From Arenibacter catalasegens (GTDB lineage: Bacteria; Bacteroidota; Bacteroidia; Flavobacteriales; Flavobacteriaceae): a stretch of 64,000 nt of DNA. Where the stretch lies: the NCBI RefSeq assembly GCF_002909235.1, contig NZ_PHQQ01000011.1, positions 80,389 to 144,388 on the forward strand. Reading direction: 5' to 3'. The position numbers and the translations under genes are program-made. The notes under the pieces were generated by a model. The model was not told the origin of the DNA. It ran no database searches and saw nothing but the letters and a program-made list of their open reading frames with translations. Below are positions 18,590 through 27,469 of the stretch, one piece after another (position 1 is the first letter of the stretch; every line of letters starts with the position of its first letter).

Positions 18590-19312
18590 TTAAAAATATT
18601 TCCCAATCCACAAAGTTGTTGGCGGTATCGATTGTGATGAAGAAACCGTTATTTTACTAGGCTTCGCGATTTTGTCGAATACATTTTCTTCGTACATGCT
18701 TGGCACCTCATGCTCTGCTACGCTCTCAATTTTATATTCAATAAAGTTAAATCCGGCTTTTAGTTGCAAATCGTAGGTGTAGGAGGTTTCAATAGTGTCC
18801 TTTTCTGTGTTGGAGACTGTGGAAGTGCATTCCCCCTGATAATTAAAATCCGATTCTATATAAACCAGCTCAAAATAAGATCCGGATACGGCGTTATTGG
18901 AATAAGTATCTTCCAACCAAGGCACCAACGCTTCATCCGTAACCATAAAGACCAGACCTGCATACGGATTATCCTTTGAGCTTAATGAAATGTACCCAGC
19001 ATTGACAGCTTTACCATTTTTATCCTCTGAAAGGATGTCATAACTATTATCACACTTGGAAAACAGGGTAAATGCAACGTCCGACATAGAATTTGCTTTT
19101 GTTTCTTCGGAAATATAATTTAAATCCTTTGGAAATTTAAAATCCAATTCCCCTGAATCGGAGATAGTTCCTATGGGTATTTGATTATCCATCCCAAAGG
19201 TGTTAAGTACCACATTCATGGCCTTTAAGGGGTAATCCTTTATTGAAGGTTGTGTTTGCGCCATGCCGAGGTTCAGAGCAAAAAACATAAAAAGTAGTAC
19301 TGAATTTTTCAT
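18590..19312 (-). CDS. Secreted protein, family B (copy 2)
   Basis: The 240-residue protein has a cleavable signal peptide (residues 1-20, ending GMAQ). It shares IGTISDSGELDF, GSYFELVYIES with a following GEC, and LKAGFNFIEYKIESV with the other family B members at 17640 and 21078. The order of these blocks is the same in all three. It lies 11 bases after the DUF3592 gene and directly before copy 1, so B was duplicated in tandem in this half of the operon. No known domain recognised. Confidence 0.75.
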   Translation of the reverse strand: MKNSVLLFMFFALNLGMAQTQPSIKDYPLKAMNVVLNTFGMDNQIPIGTISDSGELDFKFPKDLNYISEETKANSMSDVAFTLFSKCDNSYDILSEDKNGKAVNAGYISLSSKDNPYAGLVFMVTDEALVPWLEDTYSNNAVSGSYFELVYIESDFNYQGECTSTVSNTEKDTIETSYTYDLQLKAGFNFIEYKIESVAEHEVPSMYEENVFDKIAKPSKITVSSSQSIPPTTLWIGKYF

Positions 19313-19323
19313 ATTTAAATTTT

Positions 19324-19809
19324 TTAAAGATTAGAAAAGTAATCTATGATTTCCACTATTAATGATGGACGATAAAAGGATAGTGCTCCTAATAATAAAA
19401 GCAGGAACAATAGTAGCAAAGCACCCACTACGCCATCTTTTCTTCCTGGCTCCAGGGTGGATATGTTTGGGTTTGATGGGTTGTAGAATACCTTTATTTG
19501 CCTTCCTACGGTATAGGTGTCCATTAAATTTGAAGCTTTCCTTTTAGGGAAATTTTTAAATGAATTGGCAAAAAAAGGTTTTTTACCCTTATAAGTGGTG
19601 CCATTAATTTCATAAGTATATAGAAAATTGATTATTTTAGAAAGGGGGAAATCGAGTCCTTTTTCAACTACTCCATTAATTTTGGGCCACTGAAGGGATT
19701 GTTTTGCCCACCAAAAAAGGCGCAACTTTATAAATAAAAAAGGTAATACCACCAATTGTAAAATAATACCTGCTAGCTGAAACTGGCTAAGTGATTCAAA
19801 ATATTCCAT
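19324..19809 (-). CDS. DUF3592 membrane protein
   Basis: The 161-residue protein has an N-terminal membrane segment (about 12-32), a soluble DUF3592 region (YTYEINGTTYKGKKPFF, then VGRQIKVFYNPSNPNISTLE, the hallmark Y-x-P-x-[ND]-P motif) and a C-terminal membrane segment (about 132-150). DUF3592 proteins are small inner-membrane proteins of unknown role. This gene sits between family A copy 1 (20456-19821) and family B copy 2, spaced by 11 bases on both sides, so it is an integral part of the operon. Confidence 0.85.
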   Translation of the reverse strand: MEYFESLSQFQLAGIILQLVVLPFLFIKLRLFWWAKQSLQWPKINGVVEKGLDFPLSKIINFLYTYEINGTTYKGKKPFFANSFKNFPKRKASNLMDTYTVGRQIKVFYNPSNPNISTLEPGRKDGVVGALLLLFLLLLLGALSFYRPSLIVEIIDYFSNL

Positions 19810-19820
19810 GGTTAAATAGA

Positions 19821-20456
19821 TTATTTATTAAAAGCCTTAAATTGATTCAAATTATCAATTCCCATAGCATTCCAAAGTGCATCGGCATCCATCCCTTTAC
19901 CTTCAACTGTTACATAAAATCTATTGTCGTAGAGAAACCTAAGTTCGGATTGAATATCTGCATTAGTATTTGCGTCCCGATCGGTACCAAACGTTAATAT
20001 TCCGTTACGCTCTTTTTTTGAATATCGAATGGTATTGTTATTCTCTGAAGTAATTTTGTTTAGATGTAGCATTTTTAAAGGTAAAATGGCGCCAACAGCT
20101 TTCTGGCCGGCAGCATCCAAAATTTCCATTCTAATGGTGTCATCTCCAAATTTGCCTGCAACAAGTTGGGTATCGGTAATTGTAGGTTCAATTTTGTTCT
20201 GTTCAGAAGGATCTAAGCTTAGATTGTTCAATTTTTTCGGAAATGCCTCTATAAGTTGATCATTGGTAAGTGGAGTTTTGGCACCTAATTCCTTCAGTAG
20301 ATTATCATATTTTTTATTGATATCGTTATTCTTTCCAGTAACTTCATTTAATACCCCATCCAAAACCTTGGAAGTTGCACGGTCTGATGATTTTGGGGAT
20401 TCTTTGCAAGAAACGATAAGCAATACCACCAATGTCAATTTAAATAGATTTTTCAT
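19821..20456 (-). CDS. Secreted lipoprotein, family A (copy 1)
   Basis: The 211-residue lipoprotein carries the Cys at residue 17 (LLIVSC). Its sequence is related to the gene at 21979-22587: both have a K-T-P-L-T-x2-Q-L sequence followed by a helix, a middle part with AGQKAVGAILPLKM, and the closing pattern Y-[ND]-[ND]-R-[FY]-x-[VI]-[TS]-[VL]-E-G followed by ALW. I call this family A. The fold may be cystatin- or PepSY-like by the helix-then-sheet pattern, but this is inference. Function unknown. Confidence 0.75.
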   Translation of the reverse strand: MKNLFKLTLVVLLIVSCKESPKSSDRATSKVLDGVLNEVTGKNNDINKKYDNLLKELGAKTPLTNDQLIEAFPKKLNNLSLDPSEQNKIEPTITDTQLVAGKFGDDTIRMEILDAAGQKAVGAILPLKMLHLNKITSENNNTIRYSKKERNGILTFGTDRDANTNADIQSELRFLYDNRFYVTVEGKGMDADALWNAMGIDNLNQFKAFNK

Positions 20457-20474
20457 ATGTAGTTCTTTAAGATT

Positions 20475-21068
20475 TTATTTAATTCGTTCTTCTATAATGA
20501 GCCTTGCCAAGGCAATGGTTTTTTCTTTATCAAGAATATCATCATTGGAAATATCGACCTGTAGCGTAAAGGATACTCCGTGGTAATACACTTCTAAATA
20601 ATTCTTGTTGGGATTCCAATAGGCACTTTCCCCAACTTTATTTACTTTGGTTAATTCTGGATGTTTTTCAAGATCTATAAATTCTAAAAATGATTCCATA
20701 TCCGCTTCTCCATCTACCCATTTTATCTGAACAAGATCTACACTTCCTATTTTCCTATTTTTTCTATCAGGTGTAGTTTTTTCTTTTTCTCTCTCCCTAC
20801 CATTCTCCCAATAATACCTCAAAATTTCTCCGGTCATACCTTTTAATATGTGTGATTTTTCAGATTTTGAAGATTCAAAACCAGTTATTCTTGATGCTAC
20901 CTCCAAGGTCAGTAAATCTTCATAATTGCCGCTGAACACAAAATTATTTTCGGGAATTGGTGTTGCCATTTCCGGATTCGGCGTGTCATTTTTTGGAGCT
21001 GGATCTTGGCCATTTCCTTTACAGGAAAATAATACGATACCTATACATAGAACTAAAATATTTTTCAT
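20475..21068 (-). CDS. Secreted lipoprotein, family C (copy 2)
   Basis: The 197-residue lipoprotein has its Cys at residue 16 (VLFSC), then a Pro/Asn-rich linker. It pairs with 17049-17621: YYWENGRERE corresponds to YKWEDGQ, and VNKVGESAYWNPNKNYLEV to VPNLGERAVWDSRMSQL. It ends the first A-B-C cassette of the operon (21979, 21078, 20475). No active-site motif is visible. Confidence 0.75.
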   Translation of the reverse strand: MKNILVLCIGIVLFSCKGNGQDPAPKNDTPNPEMATPIPENNFVFSGNYEDLLTLEVASRITGFESSKSEKSHILKGMTGEILRYYWENGREREKEKTTPDRKNRKIGSVDLVQIKWVDGEADMESFLEFIDLEKHPELTKVNKVGESAYWNPNKNYLEVYYHGVSFTLQVDISNDDILDKEKTIALARLIIEERIK

Positions 21069-21077
21069 GGTGTGATT

Positions 21078-21965
21078 CTATAGTTCAGTTTTTATAGCAT
21101 ACCATTTCAGGTCGTTCGGTAATTCAGAAATTGTACTTATTTTAATTATTTTGGCCATCGCTTCTCCCTCAGATGAAGTTAAAACTTCAGTAATATCATA
21201 CTTTATAATGTTCCACCCCTTTTGTAGTTCAACATCGGTAGTTGTGGTGCTTATGAAGTCTTCTTCGTTTTCGCTACCAGTTAGTATGGCGCATTCCCCA
21301 GTGACTTTTGAATTATGTTCCACAAAAATCCATTCTAAATAGAATCCCTTTTCAAAAACTCCAAAATCTGAAGATGTTGCTAATTCTGGAGTATTCGCGG
21401 CATATAAAAGGCCCTGTGAATTCCCCTGCTTATCGGTAATGTATAGTAAGGGTAATTTTGAGATGATGGATTCACCATTTTTGAAAGTGGCTTGGTTATT
21501 TTCATTGTAACGAGGATAGGTAATGACGCTAATACTATCGTTAATGTTCTCTGTAGTATTTTTATATCCGAAGCCCTCAGAACCACAAGTAAAAACAGTG
21601 TTCACCCTATGGTATCTAATTTCTCCGCCTTTTGGCATATTTTCTTTTTCTGCATCCATCTTCTTTTTAAGCGTATTAAAATAGTCTTGGTCTAAAGGGA
21701 TGGTAAAATTTCCATTTTTATCTATAGTGCCAATCGTTGTTTTATCTCCTGTCCAAAAATCGTTTTCTGTAACCGTGCCTTCGCCATTTGTGTAATTTAA
21801 AATGGTACCCGAAATTGCTAAAACAGGGTTTGTTTCAGTTGTTGAATTTTGAAGGTGAACAGGTCTATTTTTACTCAAAGTAGTGGTCCCTATTTCTAGT
21901 CCATTTTTTGGGTAGATAAGGAGCAGGGTCAAATACAGAATTGGTAGTATTATTTTAATTTTCAT
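21078..21965 (-). CDS. Secreted protein, family B (copy 3)
   Basis: The 295-residue protein has an N-terminal hydrophobic segment (residues 3-18) that is a signal peptide or anchor. It shares IGTIDKNGNFTIPL, GFYLEWIFVEH with a following GEC, and LQKGWNIIKYDITEV with the two B genes at 17640 and 18590; it is longer by an N-terminal beta-rich part with an FTCGSEGFGY segment. The two Cys could form a disulfide. It lies between family A copy 2 and family C copy 2, 9-13 bases apart. Function unknown. Confidence 0.75.
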   Translation of the reverse strand: MKIKIILPILYLTLLLIYPKNGLEIGTTTLSKNRPVHLQNSTTETNPVLAISGTILNYTNGEGTVTENDFWTGDKTTIGTIDKNGNFTIPLDQDYFNTLKKKMDAEKENMPKGGEIRYHRVNTVFTCGSEGFGYKNTTENINDSISVITYPRYNENNQATFKNGESIISKLPLLYITDKQGNSQGLLYAANTPELATSSDFGVFEKGFYLEWIFVEHNSKVTGECAILTGSENEEDFISTTTTDVELQKGWNIIKYDITEVLTSSEGEAMAKIIKISTISELPNDLKWYAIKTEL

Positions 21966-21978
21966 ATGATGTGGGTTA

Positions 21979-22587
21979 TTAATATTGGTCTAATTTTTTA
22001 AGATTTTCAAAATCGATATAGGACCATAAGGCATTTGGAGAGTCTGATCCTTCTAAAGAAATTCGGTACCTATCATTGTAGATAAAGGAAATTTGGTTTC
22101 TTTTAATTTTTGGCTGTAAAAAAGCTATGGTTTTGTAGCCATCTCGATCTTGATAAACATATTCCGTTCCTTCTGGACCCTGATTCTTGAACTTTAGGGC
22201 ATCAAAAAAGTTACGAACTATGGCCCTTGAACCTGATCCGTCTTCGATCCAGAAATTATAAGGACTATCAAAAGAACCATACGCTCCATTAGCAGCTTGA
22301 CTGCTAGCCTCATATCTATGTTCTCCTATTTTGGTATTGCCGTTAATATGTTCTGGTATTATGGGTAATAATTGTCCACCCGTTAAAGGCGTTTTCTTTT
22401 TTAAAGCTTTATAAAGCGCTTTTTGACCATCAGAATCCTGGTATTGATTAGTTATTGTTGCTTCCTTTTCTTTTTCGGTAGCAGTAGTGACCACTATGTC
22501 CACCGCTTCTTTTTTTTCTGTTTTAGGGCTATCTTGACAGGCAGCCGTAAATAGAAGGATCATTACATAAAATAGTTTGGTTTTCAT
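21979..22587 (-). CDS. Secreted lipoprotein, family A (copy 2)
   Basis: The 202-residue lipoprotein has its Cys at residue 17 (LFTAAC). It matches family A copy 1 at 19821-20456 through KTPLTGGQLLPIIPEHI and YNDRYRISLEGSDSPNALW near the C terminus. The middle, YGSFDSPYNFWIEDGSGS, is divergent. It opens the first A-B-C cassette, 12 bases after the small secreted protein at 22600. No catalytic motif recognised. Confidence 0.75.
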   Translation of the reverse strand: MKTKLFYVMILLFTAACQDSPKTEKKEAVDIVVTTATEKEKEATITNQYQDSDGQKALYKALKKKTPLTGGQLLPIIPEHINGNTKIGEHRYEASSQAANGAYGSFDSPYNFWIEDGSGSRAIVRNFFDALKFKNQGPEGTEYVYQDRDGYKTIAFLQPKIKRNQISFIYNDRYRISLEGSDSPNALWSYIDFENLKKLDQY

Positions 22588-22599
22588 AGGTCTAAATGG

Positions 22600-22998
22600 C
22601 TATTGTATTAATTTAAAATGCTCCTCCAATATTTTATTGGGTCTTTTGTCTCTGTATATATAGGTAGCCTTAATATACGCCGTTGGATCAGCATGGGATT
22701 GACCATAGGATAAGGTGTAGTGTATTTCAAAGGTCCTGTTGGCTATGCCATCGTTGTTGTATACTGTCATTTTAAATACGGAACGCCCATTACCACTCTC
22801 AATATTTTTGGGCACCTCGTTCCAATGTAACCAAGGCTTACTAATTCCTCCTATTTTAGCGAAAAGGGTAGTGTTCGTATTGTTGATTTCTACTTTAGGA
22901 AAACTTCCTTCGGAATCAATATTTGAAAAATTCATTTGCCCGTTCATGTTCCTGGAAAATAGTAAGACCGCCAATAGTGGTATAAATTGCGTTTGCAT
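22600..22998 (-). CDS. Small secreted protein, unknown
   Basis: The 132-residue protein has a probable signal peptide (residues 1-20). The mature part is beta-rich, with HWNEVPKNIESGNGRSVFKM and a tail HADPTAYIKATYIYRDKRP. I do not recognise the family. It follows the large caspase-like lipoprotein gene after a 133-base gap, the widest in the operon apart from the one before the OmpA gene, so an internal promoter or processing site may lie there. It precedes the A-B-C cassettes by 12 bases. Confidence 0.65.
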   Translation of the reverse strand: MQTQFIPLLAVLLFSRNMNGQMNFSNIDSEGSFPKVEINNTNTTLFAKIGGISKPWLHWNEVPKNIESGNGRSVFKMTVYNNDGIANRTFEIHYTLSYGQSHADPTAYIKATYIYRDKRPNKILEEHFKLIQ

Positions 22999-23131
22999 GA
23001 TTTTGTATTTATTGGTTCTTATTAATACTCTTTAACCTTTTATTTAGCCAACAGACCTTTCAGCCGAAGGGGTAGATACGGATATCAACACTACATCACT
23101 GCTTATTTTATATTATTTCTTTGGGTATTAA

Positions 23132-25225
23132 CTATTGAAATGAAGGCATTGATAATATTTGAGCATTGGGGAATGTTATTTGTTGTTCTTCATAATAATA
23201 GCGTATGCTTGATGGTCCTTCCACCATGGATTCCAGTCTTTTTTTGTCATCAAATGTTATGGTAAGGCGCCCGTCAACATTATAAACTGTTTTTTCGGTA
23301 CCAATACCACCACTTATTTTTTTTGCCCTTGGTTCGTTTTCTAATTTGGCAATGGTAACGTCTCCAGCGAATGCCGCTATTTTATGCATTACAGATCCTT
23401 TGGAAGGTTCCAAAGCCAAAAAATCCATATTCATTGGTACCACATTGGCAATCATAGCGGCCATTTGGCCCATCTTGGTTTTTATCCAACCTTGTCCTGG
23501 GACATTTGCATAAATAAATCCTTCTTCGTCCGAATAAAGGGTAGCGTTTTCTGCCGGATGGGTCATTTTAAGCCCGTAGTTATCAGCATCAAAAAACATA
23601 TTAATGGTCTCGTCCGGCCCTTTCATGACAATCCGCATATCTGAACTCCCTGTGGATACATGGATCATTTGATAGCCGTAATTTTCCTCGCTAAAATGAA
23701 AAAGGGCCTCCAGTTTTACCGAGCTGTTTTTTTTCAGGTCTTTTTTTAGATTTACCCCTTTAAAGGTAACTAGGGTTGTTTTTTCATTTTTGCCCGCTTT
23801 TACCTCTATGTTATCATTGGGGTCGGTATCAGGAACAAAGGAAATATGATCCAGTACCGCATTGCCATCTACTTTTAAGGAAAGGCTCATGCCTTTGTCT
23901 TCCATTTCTTGCGCCGTGTATCCCAAAAACTCCAAAGTAAAACTGGCCTCTTCGGCTTCGTCGTCTTCCAGAATGCCTTCAAATGGATACACTATGCCAA
24001 CTTGTAATTCTTTCTTTGTTTTTTCATCCATAAAACTTATAGGTTCTATGATATGCATGGCATTGCCCTTGGTGGCCATTTTTAAATAGGTATATGTTAT
24101 TATACTATCTTTTCTGCCAATAGTATCTATCTTAAAACTTGAAGGTAAATGATTTTTAAGGTTGCTTGGAACGTTTTCGAAGGCCAAGGGAATTGTTTCT
24201 CCATATAGCAGCATTCTATCATACATAGCGGCAAAAGCAATAAAAGCATCATCGGGATAAACGGAATTTTGCCAATAAAACATTTGTCCGTTCAGCATCA
24301 AATCTTCAAAGGTGTTTGATAAGTCGTTCCTACGCCCCAGATTACACGCACTAAGGATTATAAGTTTATTTTCAAGGGTCTTATATTGATTTTTAAAAAA
24401 ATTAGGACTTATTATGTATTCTCCAACCCCCGGAATTTTAGTTTTTGTAAAGTATATACCTTGATAGCCTTTACCAGCGATATCTTTTTTTATCTGCTTT
24501 AAGTTATTAAAGTCGTAATGAACGCCAGAACTAATAAATGTATAGCACATGTTGCTGTCGCCGTCTCTAACAATTTCCACTTCATTCTTTTTTACAACAC
24601 AAGTCTTCGAACCATGTGAGCTGACATGTATAATATCGTAGTCATTAAAGGAGGAATAGTCTTCCAGTGATATTCTTTGGGCCACATTTGTTTCATTGGC
24701 CTTAAAAGTGACCCTGCCTTTATAATTTTTTTGTTCTTTTAGTTTTTCGAATGGCACCAAGGGGTCATCATACTCGGTAAATTGCCAGTAATAAGGAGCT
24801 AATAATAAGGCTTTTTTATTTTGCCTGTTTTTGCGTTGGTTAGCTACTACATTGGGCGTCTCATTTTCTAGCCAAGTCGGTAGTGGAACTACTGAGGGCA
24901 TTGATGTTGATGAAAGCCCCTTTGTTCCAGGAGTACCATCGCCAAAGTACATTACCATTAATGGACCATGCTGCACTCGAAAACTGATTACATTTTTTCC
25001 AGCACCAATTTCGGTGACATTTATATTGTTCCTTAATAATTCGATAACCTCATGGAAAGATTCATTGTCTATTGAGTTCAGTAACTCAAACCCCGCATTG
25101 AAGATTGAATCCGGCATTTTGGAAAAGTCCTCCAAAACCTCATCAACAGCGCCAGCTTTTTCTTTTTGGCTTTCGTTGCAAGAAAACAAAAACAACAATA
25201 TTGTTAATAGGGATAGGATACGCAT
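23132..25225 (-). CDS. Large lipoprotein with caspase/CHAT-like peptidase domain
   Basis: The 697-residue lipoprotein has its Cys at residue 16 (LFLFSC). Residues 135-330 look like a caspase-fold peptidase of the CHAT/clan CD type: a Rossmann-like start (KKALLLAPYYW), the catalytic-His strand DIIHVSSHGS with H204, and the catalytic-Cys strand KLIILSACNLG with C294. The spacing and the hydrophobic strand before each residue are the normal pattern. The C-terminal half (about 400-697) is beta-rich and has no name I can give. As a lipoprotein it acts outside the cytoplasm, unlike most CHAT proteins. It sits in the middle of the envelope operon. Peptidase activity is inference from two motifs. Confidence 0.65.
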   Translation of the reverse strand: MRILSLLTILLFLFSCNESQKEKAGAVDEVLEDFSKMPDSIFNAGFELLNSIDNESFHEVIELLRNNINVTEIGAGKNVISFRVQHGPLMVMYFGDGTPGTKGLSSTSMPSVVPLPTWLENETPNVVANQRKNRQNKKALLLAPYYWQFTEYDDPLVPFEKLKEQKNYKGRVTFKANETNVAQRISLEDYSSFNDYDIIHVSSHGSKTCVVKKNEVEIVRDGDSNMCYTFISSGVHYDFNNLKQIKKDIAGKGYQGIYFTKTKIPGVGEYIISPNFFKNQYKTLENKLIILSACNLGRRNDLSNTFEDLMLNGQMFYWQNSVYPDDAFIAFAAMYDRMLLYGETIPLAFENVPSNLKNHLPSSFKIDTIGRKDSIITYTYLKMATKGNAMHIIEPISFMDEKTKKELQVGIVYPFEGILEDDEAEEASFTLEFLGYTAQEMEDKGMSLSLKVDGNAVLDHISFVPDTDPNDNIEVKAGKNEKTTLVTFKGVNLKKDLKKNSSVKLEALFHFSEENYGYQMIHVSTGSSDMRIVMKGPDETINMFFDADNYGLKMTHPAENATLYSDEEGFIYANVPGQGWIKTKMGQMAAMIANVVPMNMDFLALEPSKGSVMHKIAAFAGDVTIAKLENEPRAKKISGGIGTEKTVYNVDGRLTITFDDKKRLESMVEGPSSIRYYYEEQQITFPNAQILSMPSFQ

Positions 25226-25267
25226 GGCATTGTAGTTTTTGATACGGTTGAAATGAACTGTAATTAT

Positions 25268-25612
25268 TTAAATATTCTTAAACCATTCCAAAAATTTTTC
25301 CCCCAAGAAGGGAACAGGGCTTTCTTTGCCATTGAAAGCGTTCATAAGGCCAATAACCCACATATAGAGCAATACGAATATGCCAACGACATTTATTATC
25401 CATCCCAAAACGGGAATCATTCCGATTAGGCCCAATGCAAGACCTGTACAAGCCAAGCCCAGGGATTGTTTAATATGGTAAGCTGCAAAGGCATCTTTCT
25501 TTTCATTGTTCATTACAAAGGCTACAATAAGGCCAATGATGGTGATGTAGGCGATAACGGCAATATTCTTACCTTCGCCTGCCACTGCTGTTTTGTTGTT
25601 TGCTGTTTCCAT
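25268..25612 (-). CDS. DUF4870-type small membrane protein
   Basis: The 114-residue protein has three hydrophobic segments (about 20-38, 50-70, 73-95) and the typical segments AVIAYITIIGLIVAF, AAYHIKQSLGL and VLGWIINVVGIFVLLYMWV. This is the DUF4870/Tic20-like family of small integral membrane proteins; their role is unknown. The gene lies 42 bases before the caspase-like lipoprotein gene and 17 bases after a small lipoprotein gene on the same strand. Confidence 0.85.
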   Translation of the reverse strand: METANNKTAVAGEGKNIAVIAYITIIGLIVAFVMNNEKKDAFAAYHIKQSLGLACTGLALGLIGMIPVLGWIINVVGIFVLLYMWVIGLMNAFNGKESPVPFLGEKFLEWFKNI

Positions 25613-25629
25613 CTTAGTAGTTTTTAGAA

Positions 25630-25977
25630 TTATTGATCACAAGCAGTGCTGTTGATCTCTGCTTTCAATTCTTTTATGTCATTATTAAATTCTGATTTAT
25701 TAACGGTCGGGACACAACTTAAAATTCCCTCTAGGGATTTTACATAGTTCAGACCTTCCGTTTTCAATTTATTACAATTGGTAACGGACGGGTCATTGCT
25801 GTAAGCCGCTGAAGCATCGGAATACGCTTGGGCTTGGGAAAGGTATTTTTCCGACCAATTGTTACAGCCAACTGGGCTTAAGCCATCATCTTTACTGCAA
25901 CCAACAAACCCTATTAGTACTACTAAGCTGCTGGCGATGAACAATATTTTAACTTGACTTTTCTTTGTTTTTTTCAT
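25630..25977 (-). CDS. Small lipoprotein, unknown
   Basis: The 115-residue lipoprotein has a signal peptide ending VGFVGC, Cys at residue 27. The mature part is short and helical, with three further Cys residues (in GCNNW, VTNCNK and LSCVP) plus one in the last residues (TACDQ), probably as two disulfides. It lies 21 bases after the OmpA gene. I do not recognise a family. Confidence 0.75.
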   Translation of the reverse strand: MKKTKKSQVKILFIASSLVVLIGFVGCSKDDGLSPVGCNNWSEKYLSQAQAYSDASAAYSNDPSVTNCNKLKTEGLNYVKSLEGILSCVPTVNKSEFNNDIKELKAEINSTACDQ

Positions 25978-25998
25978 GATTCTTTGGATTGGATTATT

Positions 25999-27330
25999 TT
26001 AATTGATTTTTATAAACTCTACTCTTCTATTATTGGCCCTGCCTTTTTCGGTGGTATTATCATCTACGGCTTCTATTTCGCCTTTACCCATAAATTGCAA
26101 TCTGTCTTCACGGATTCCAAATTCCTCTACAAGTAGCTGTTTTACAGTTGCTGCTCTTTTTTCTGAAAGTGTCTGGTTATACTTTTCTTCCCCTTGATTA
26201 TCGGTATGCCCTATTATTTGTAAGTTGATGTCAGAATTATCGCGAAGCATATTGGCGATGTCCAATAGTATGCCGTATGATTCTTTTTTTACGGTTGCTG
26301 CAGCAGTATCAAAGTAGATGCCCGTAGTGCTGAATTTTCCATTTTTAAGCAATAGTGAACGCAAGTCTTCAGTGGATTCCGCTATTTTAAAGTTGGATAT
26401 ACCTGCAAAATGGCCTTTTTCAGGTAATATATCACTCGTTTCTATAATAAAATATTTGCCAATGTTTGCCTGTAATAAATTGGGGGAATCCACCATTTTT
26501 TCCTCGTTCACCCACATTCGCAGTCTTTTTTTATTAACGGCAATGGAAATATGAACGGTACTATTTAGATACTCGGGCATTTCTCTATTAATAAAACTTC
26601 CTACCTTTACTTCAACTTCACCACCAAAATTAGATACGTTTCTAACATTAAAACCATTGTTTGAGAGCAAAATTTCCACGCTGGCTGTAGAACCGCCAGC
26701 TCCCATGCCATATGCTTTTTTGGTTAAGAATGCAAAGAACAATTTGCTACTTGGTTTTCCAGCGCCATACCCATTATTGGCCAAATCAAATTCTATGGTG
26801 TAGTTTTCGGGGAATTCCTTTTCCATTGTGGGCATATATCCAGACCTTCTGATAACTGAAAGCCATTTGTTCTTGGAGTTGCTTGTCGTTACAACCTCAC
26901 CAGAGCCGCCCGTTTCCCAATTGGCGGGGAAATCGCCTATGGCATCAGCTGCAAAATCATCATAGAACAAAAGCTTGTTGCCAGGAATAAAGGTAAAGTT
27001 GCTATACACCCCAAATTCACTTTGGGTGTTTTCTTCATTTGGAATGTCATTGTTTTCCTTTACTTCATCATTCTGATTGTTGTCTTGTTTGGAAGATTTA
27101 TTTTTTTTGCTTTTCTTCTTATTGTCCTTAGTACCATTCAAAATAGTATCCATGGCTTTTTCAGTTTCACGGTTAACTTTTTGTTCAGATTTTCTAAGAA
27201 CAGCTTCTTCCGCTGCATTCTCTACCCGGTTCCCTAATTTTTTCAGGAATTGCGCATGGCATATTTCATTACCAAAACAAAAAAGGATTAGAAAAATGGT
27301 TAACCTAAGGCCTAACTTTATTGTTTTCAT
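25999..27330 (-). CDS. OmpA-family protein with LamG-like domain
   Basis: The 443-residue protein has a signal peptide (about 1-27), a Lys/Asn-rich linker, a LamG/keto-disaccharide-hydrolase-like jelly-roll domain (about 120-310; FAADAIGDFPANWETG), and a C-terminal OmpA domain (about 330-443). The OmpA signatures are LQIIGHTDNQGEEKYNQTLS and FMGKGE; these bind peptidoglycan. It is the first gene of the minus-strand operon and would anchor the encoded complex to the cell wall. It starts 140 bases downstream of the hybrid regulator gene. Confidence 0.85.
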   Translation of the reverse strand: MKTIKLGLRLTIFLILFCFGNEICHAQFLKKLGNRVENAAEEAVLRKSEQKVNRETEKAMDTILNGTKDNKKKSKKNKSSKQDNNQNDEVKENNDIPNEENTQSEFGVYSNFTFIPGNKLLFYDDFAADAIGDFPANWETGGSGEVVTTSNSKNKWLSVIRRSGYMPTMEKEFPENYTIEFDLANNGYGAGKPSSKLFFAFLTKKAYGMGAGGSTASVEILLSNNGFNVRNVSNFGGEVEVKVGSFINREMPEYLNSTVHISIAVNKKRLRMWVNEEKMVDSPNLLQANIGKYFIIETSDILPEKGHFAGISNFKIAESTEDLRSLLLKNGKFSTTGIYFDTAAATVKKESYGILLDIANMLRDNSDINLQIIGHTDNQGEEKYNQTLSEKRAATVKQLLVEEFGIREDRLQFMGKGEIEAVDDNTTEKGRANNRRVEFIKIN

Positions 27331-27469
27331 TTCATACTATTTTTTAGAAGATTAAAACTTGATCGTTATCTGCTGAATCAAATTTCTAGTATGTATGTGA
27401 AAAACAGTCCCTTATATGTAACATAAGGTAGCACTGGTGTAACGCTTTTGGTGTTAAAACTGTAAGGGG

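Noticed and set aside
23384..25235. Several open frames on the plus strand opposite the caspase-like lipoprotein gene
   Set aside because: They are antisense shadows of a gene with a clear lipobox and domain pattern; none has its own start context or family.
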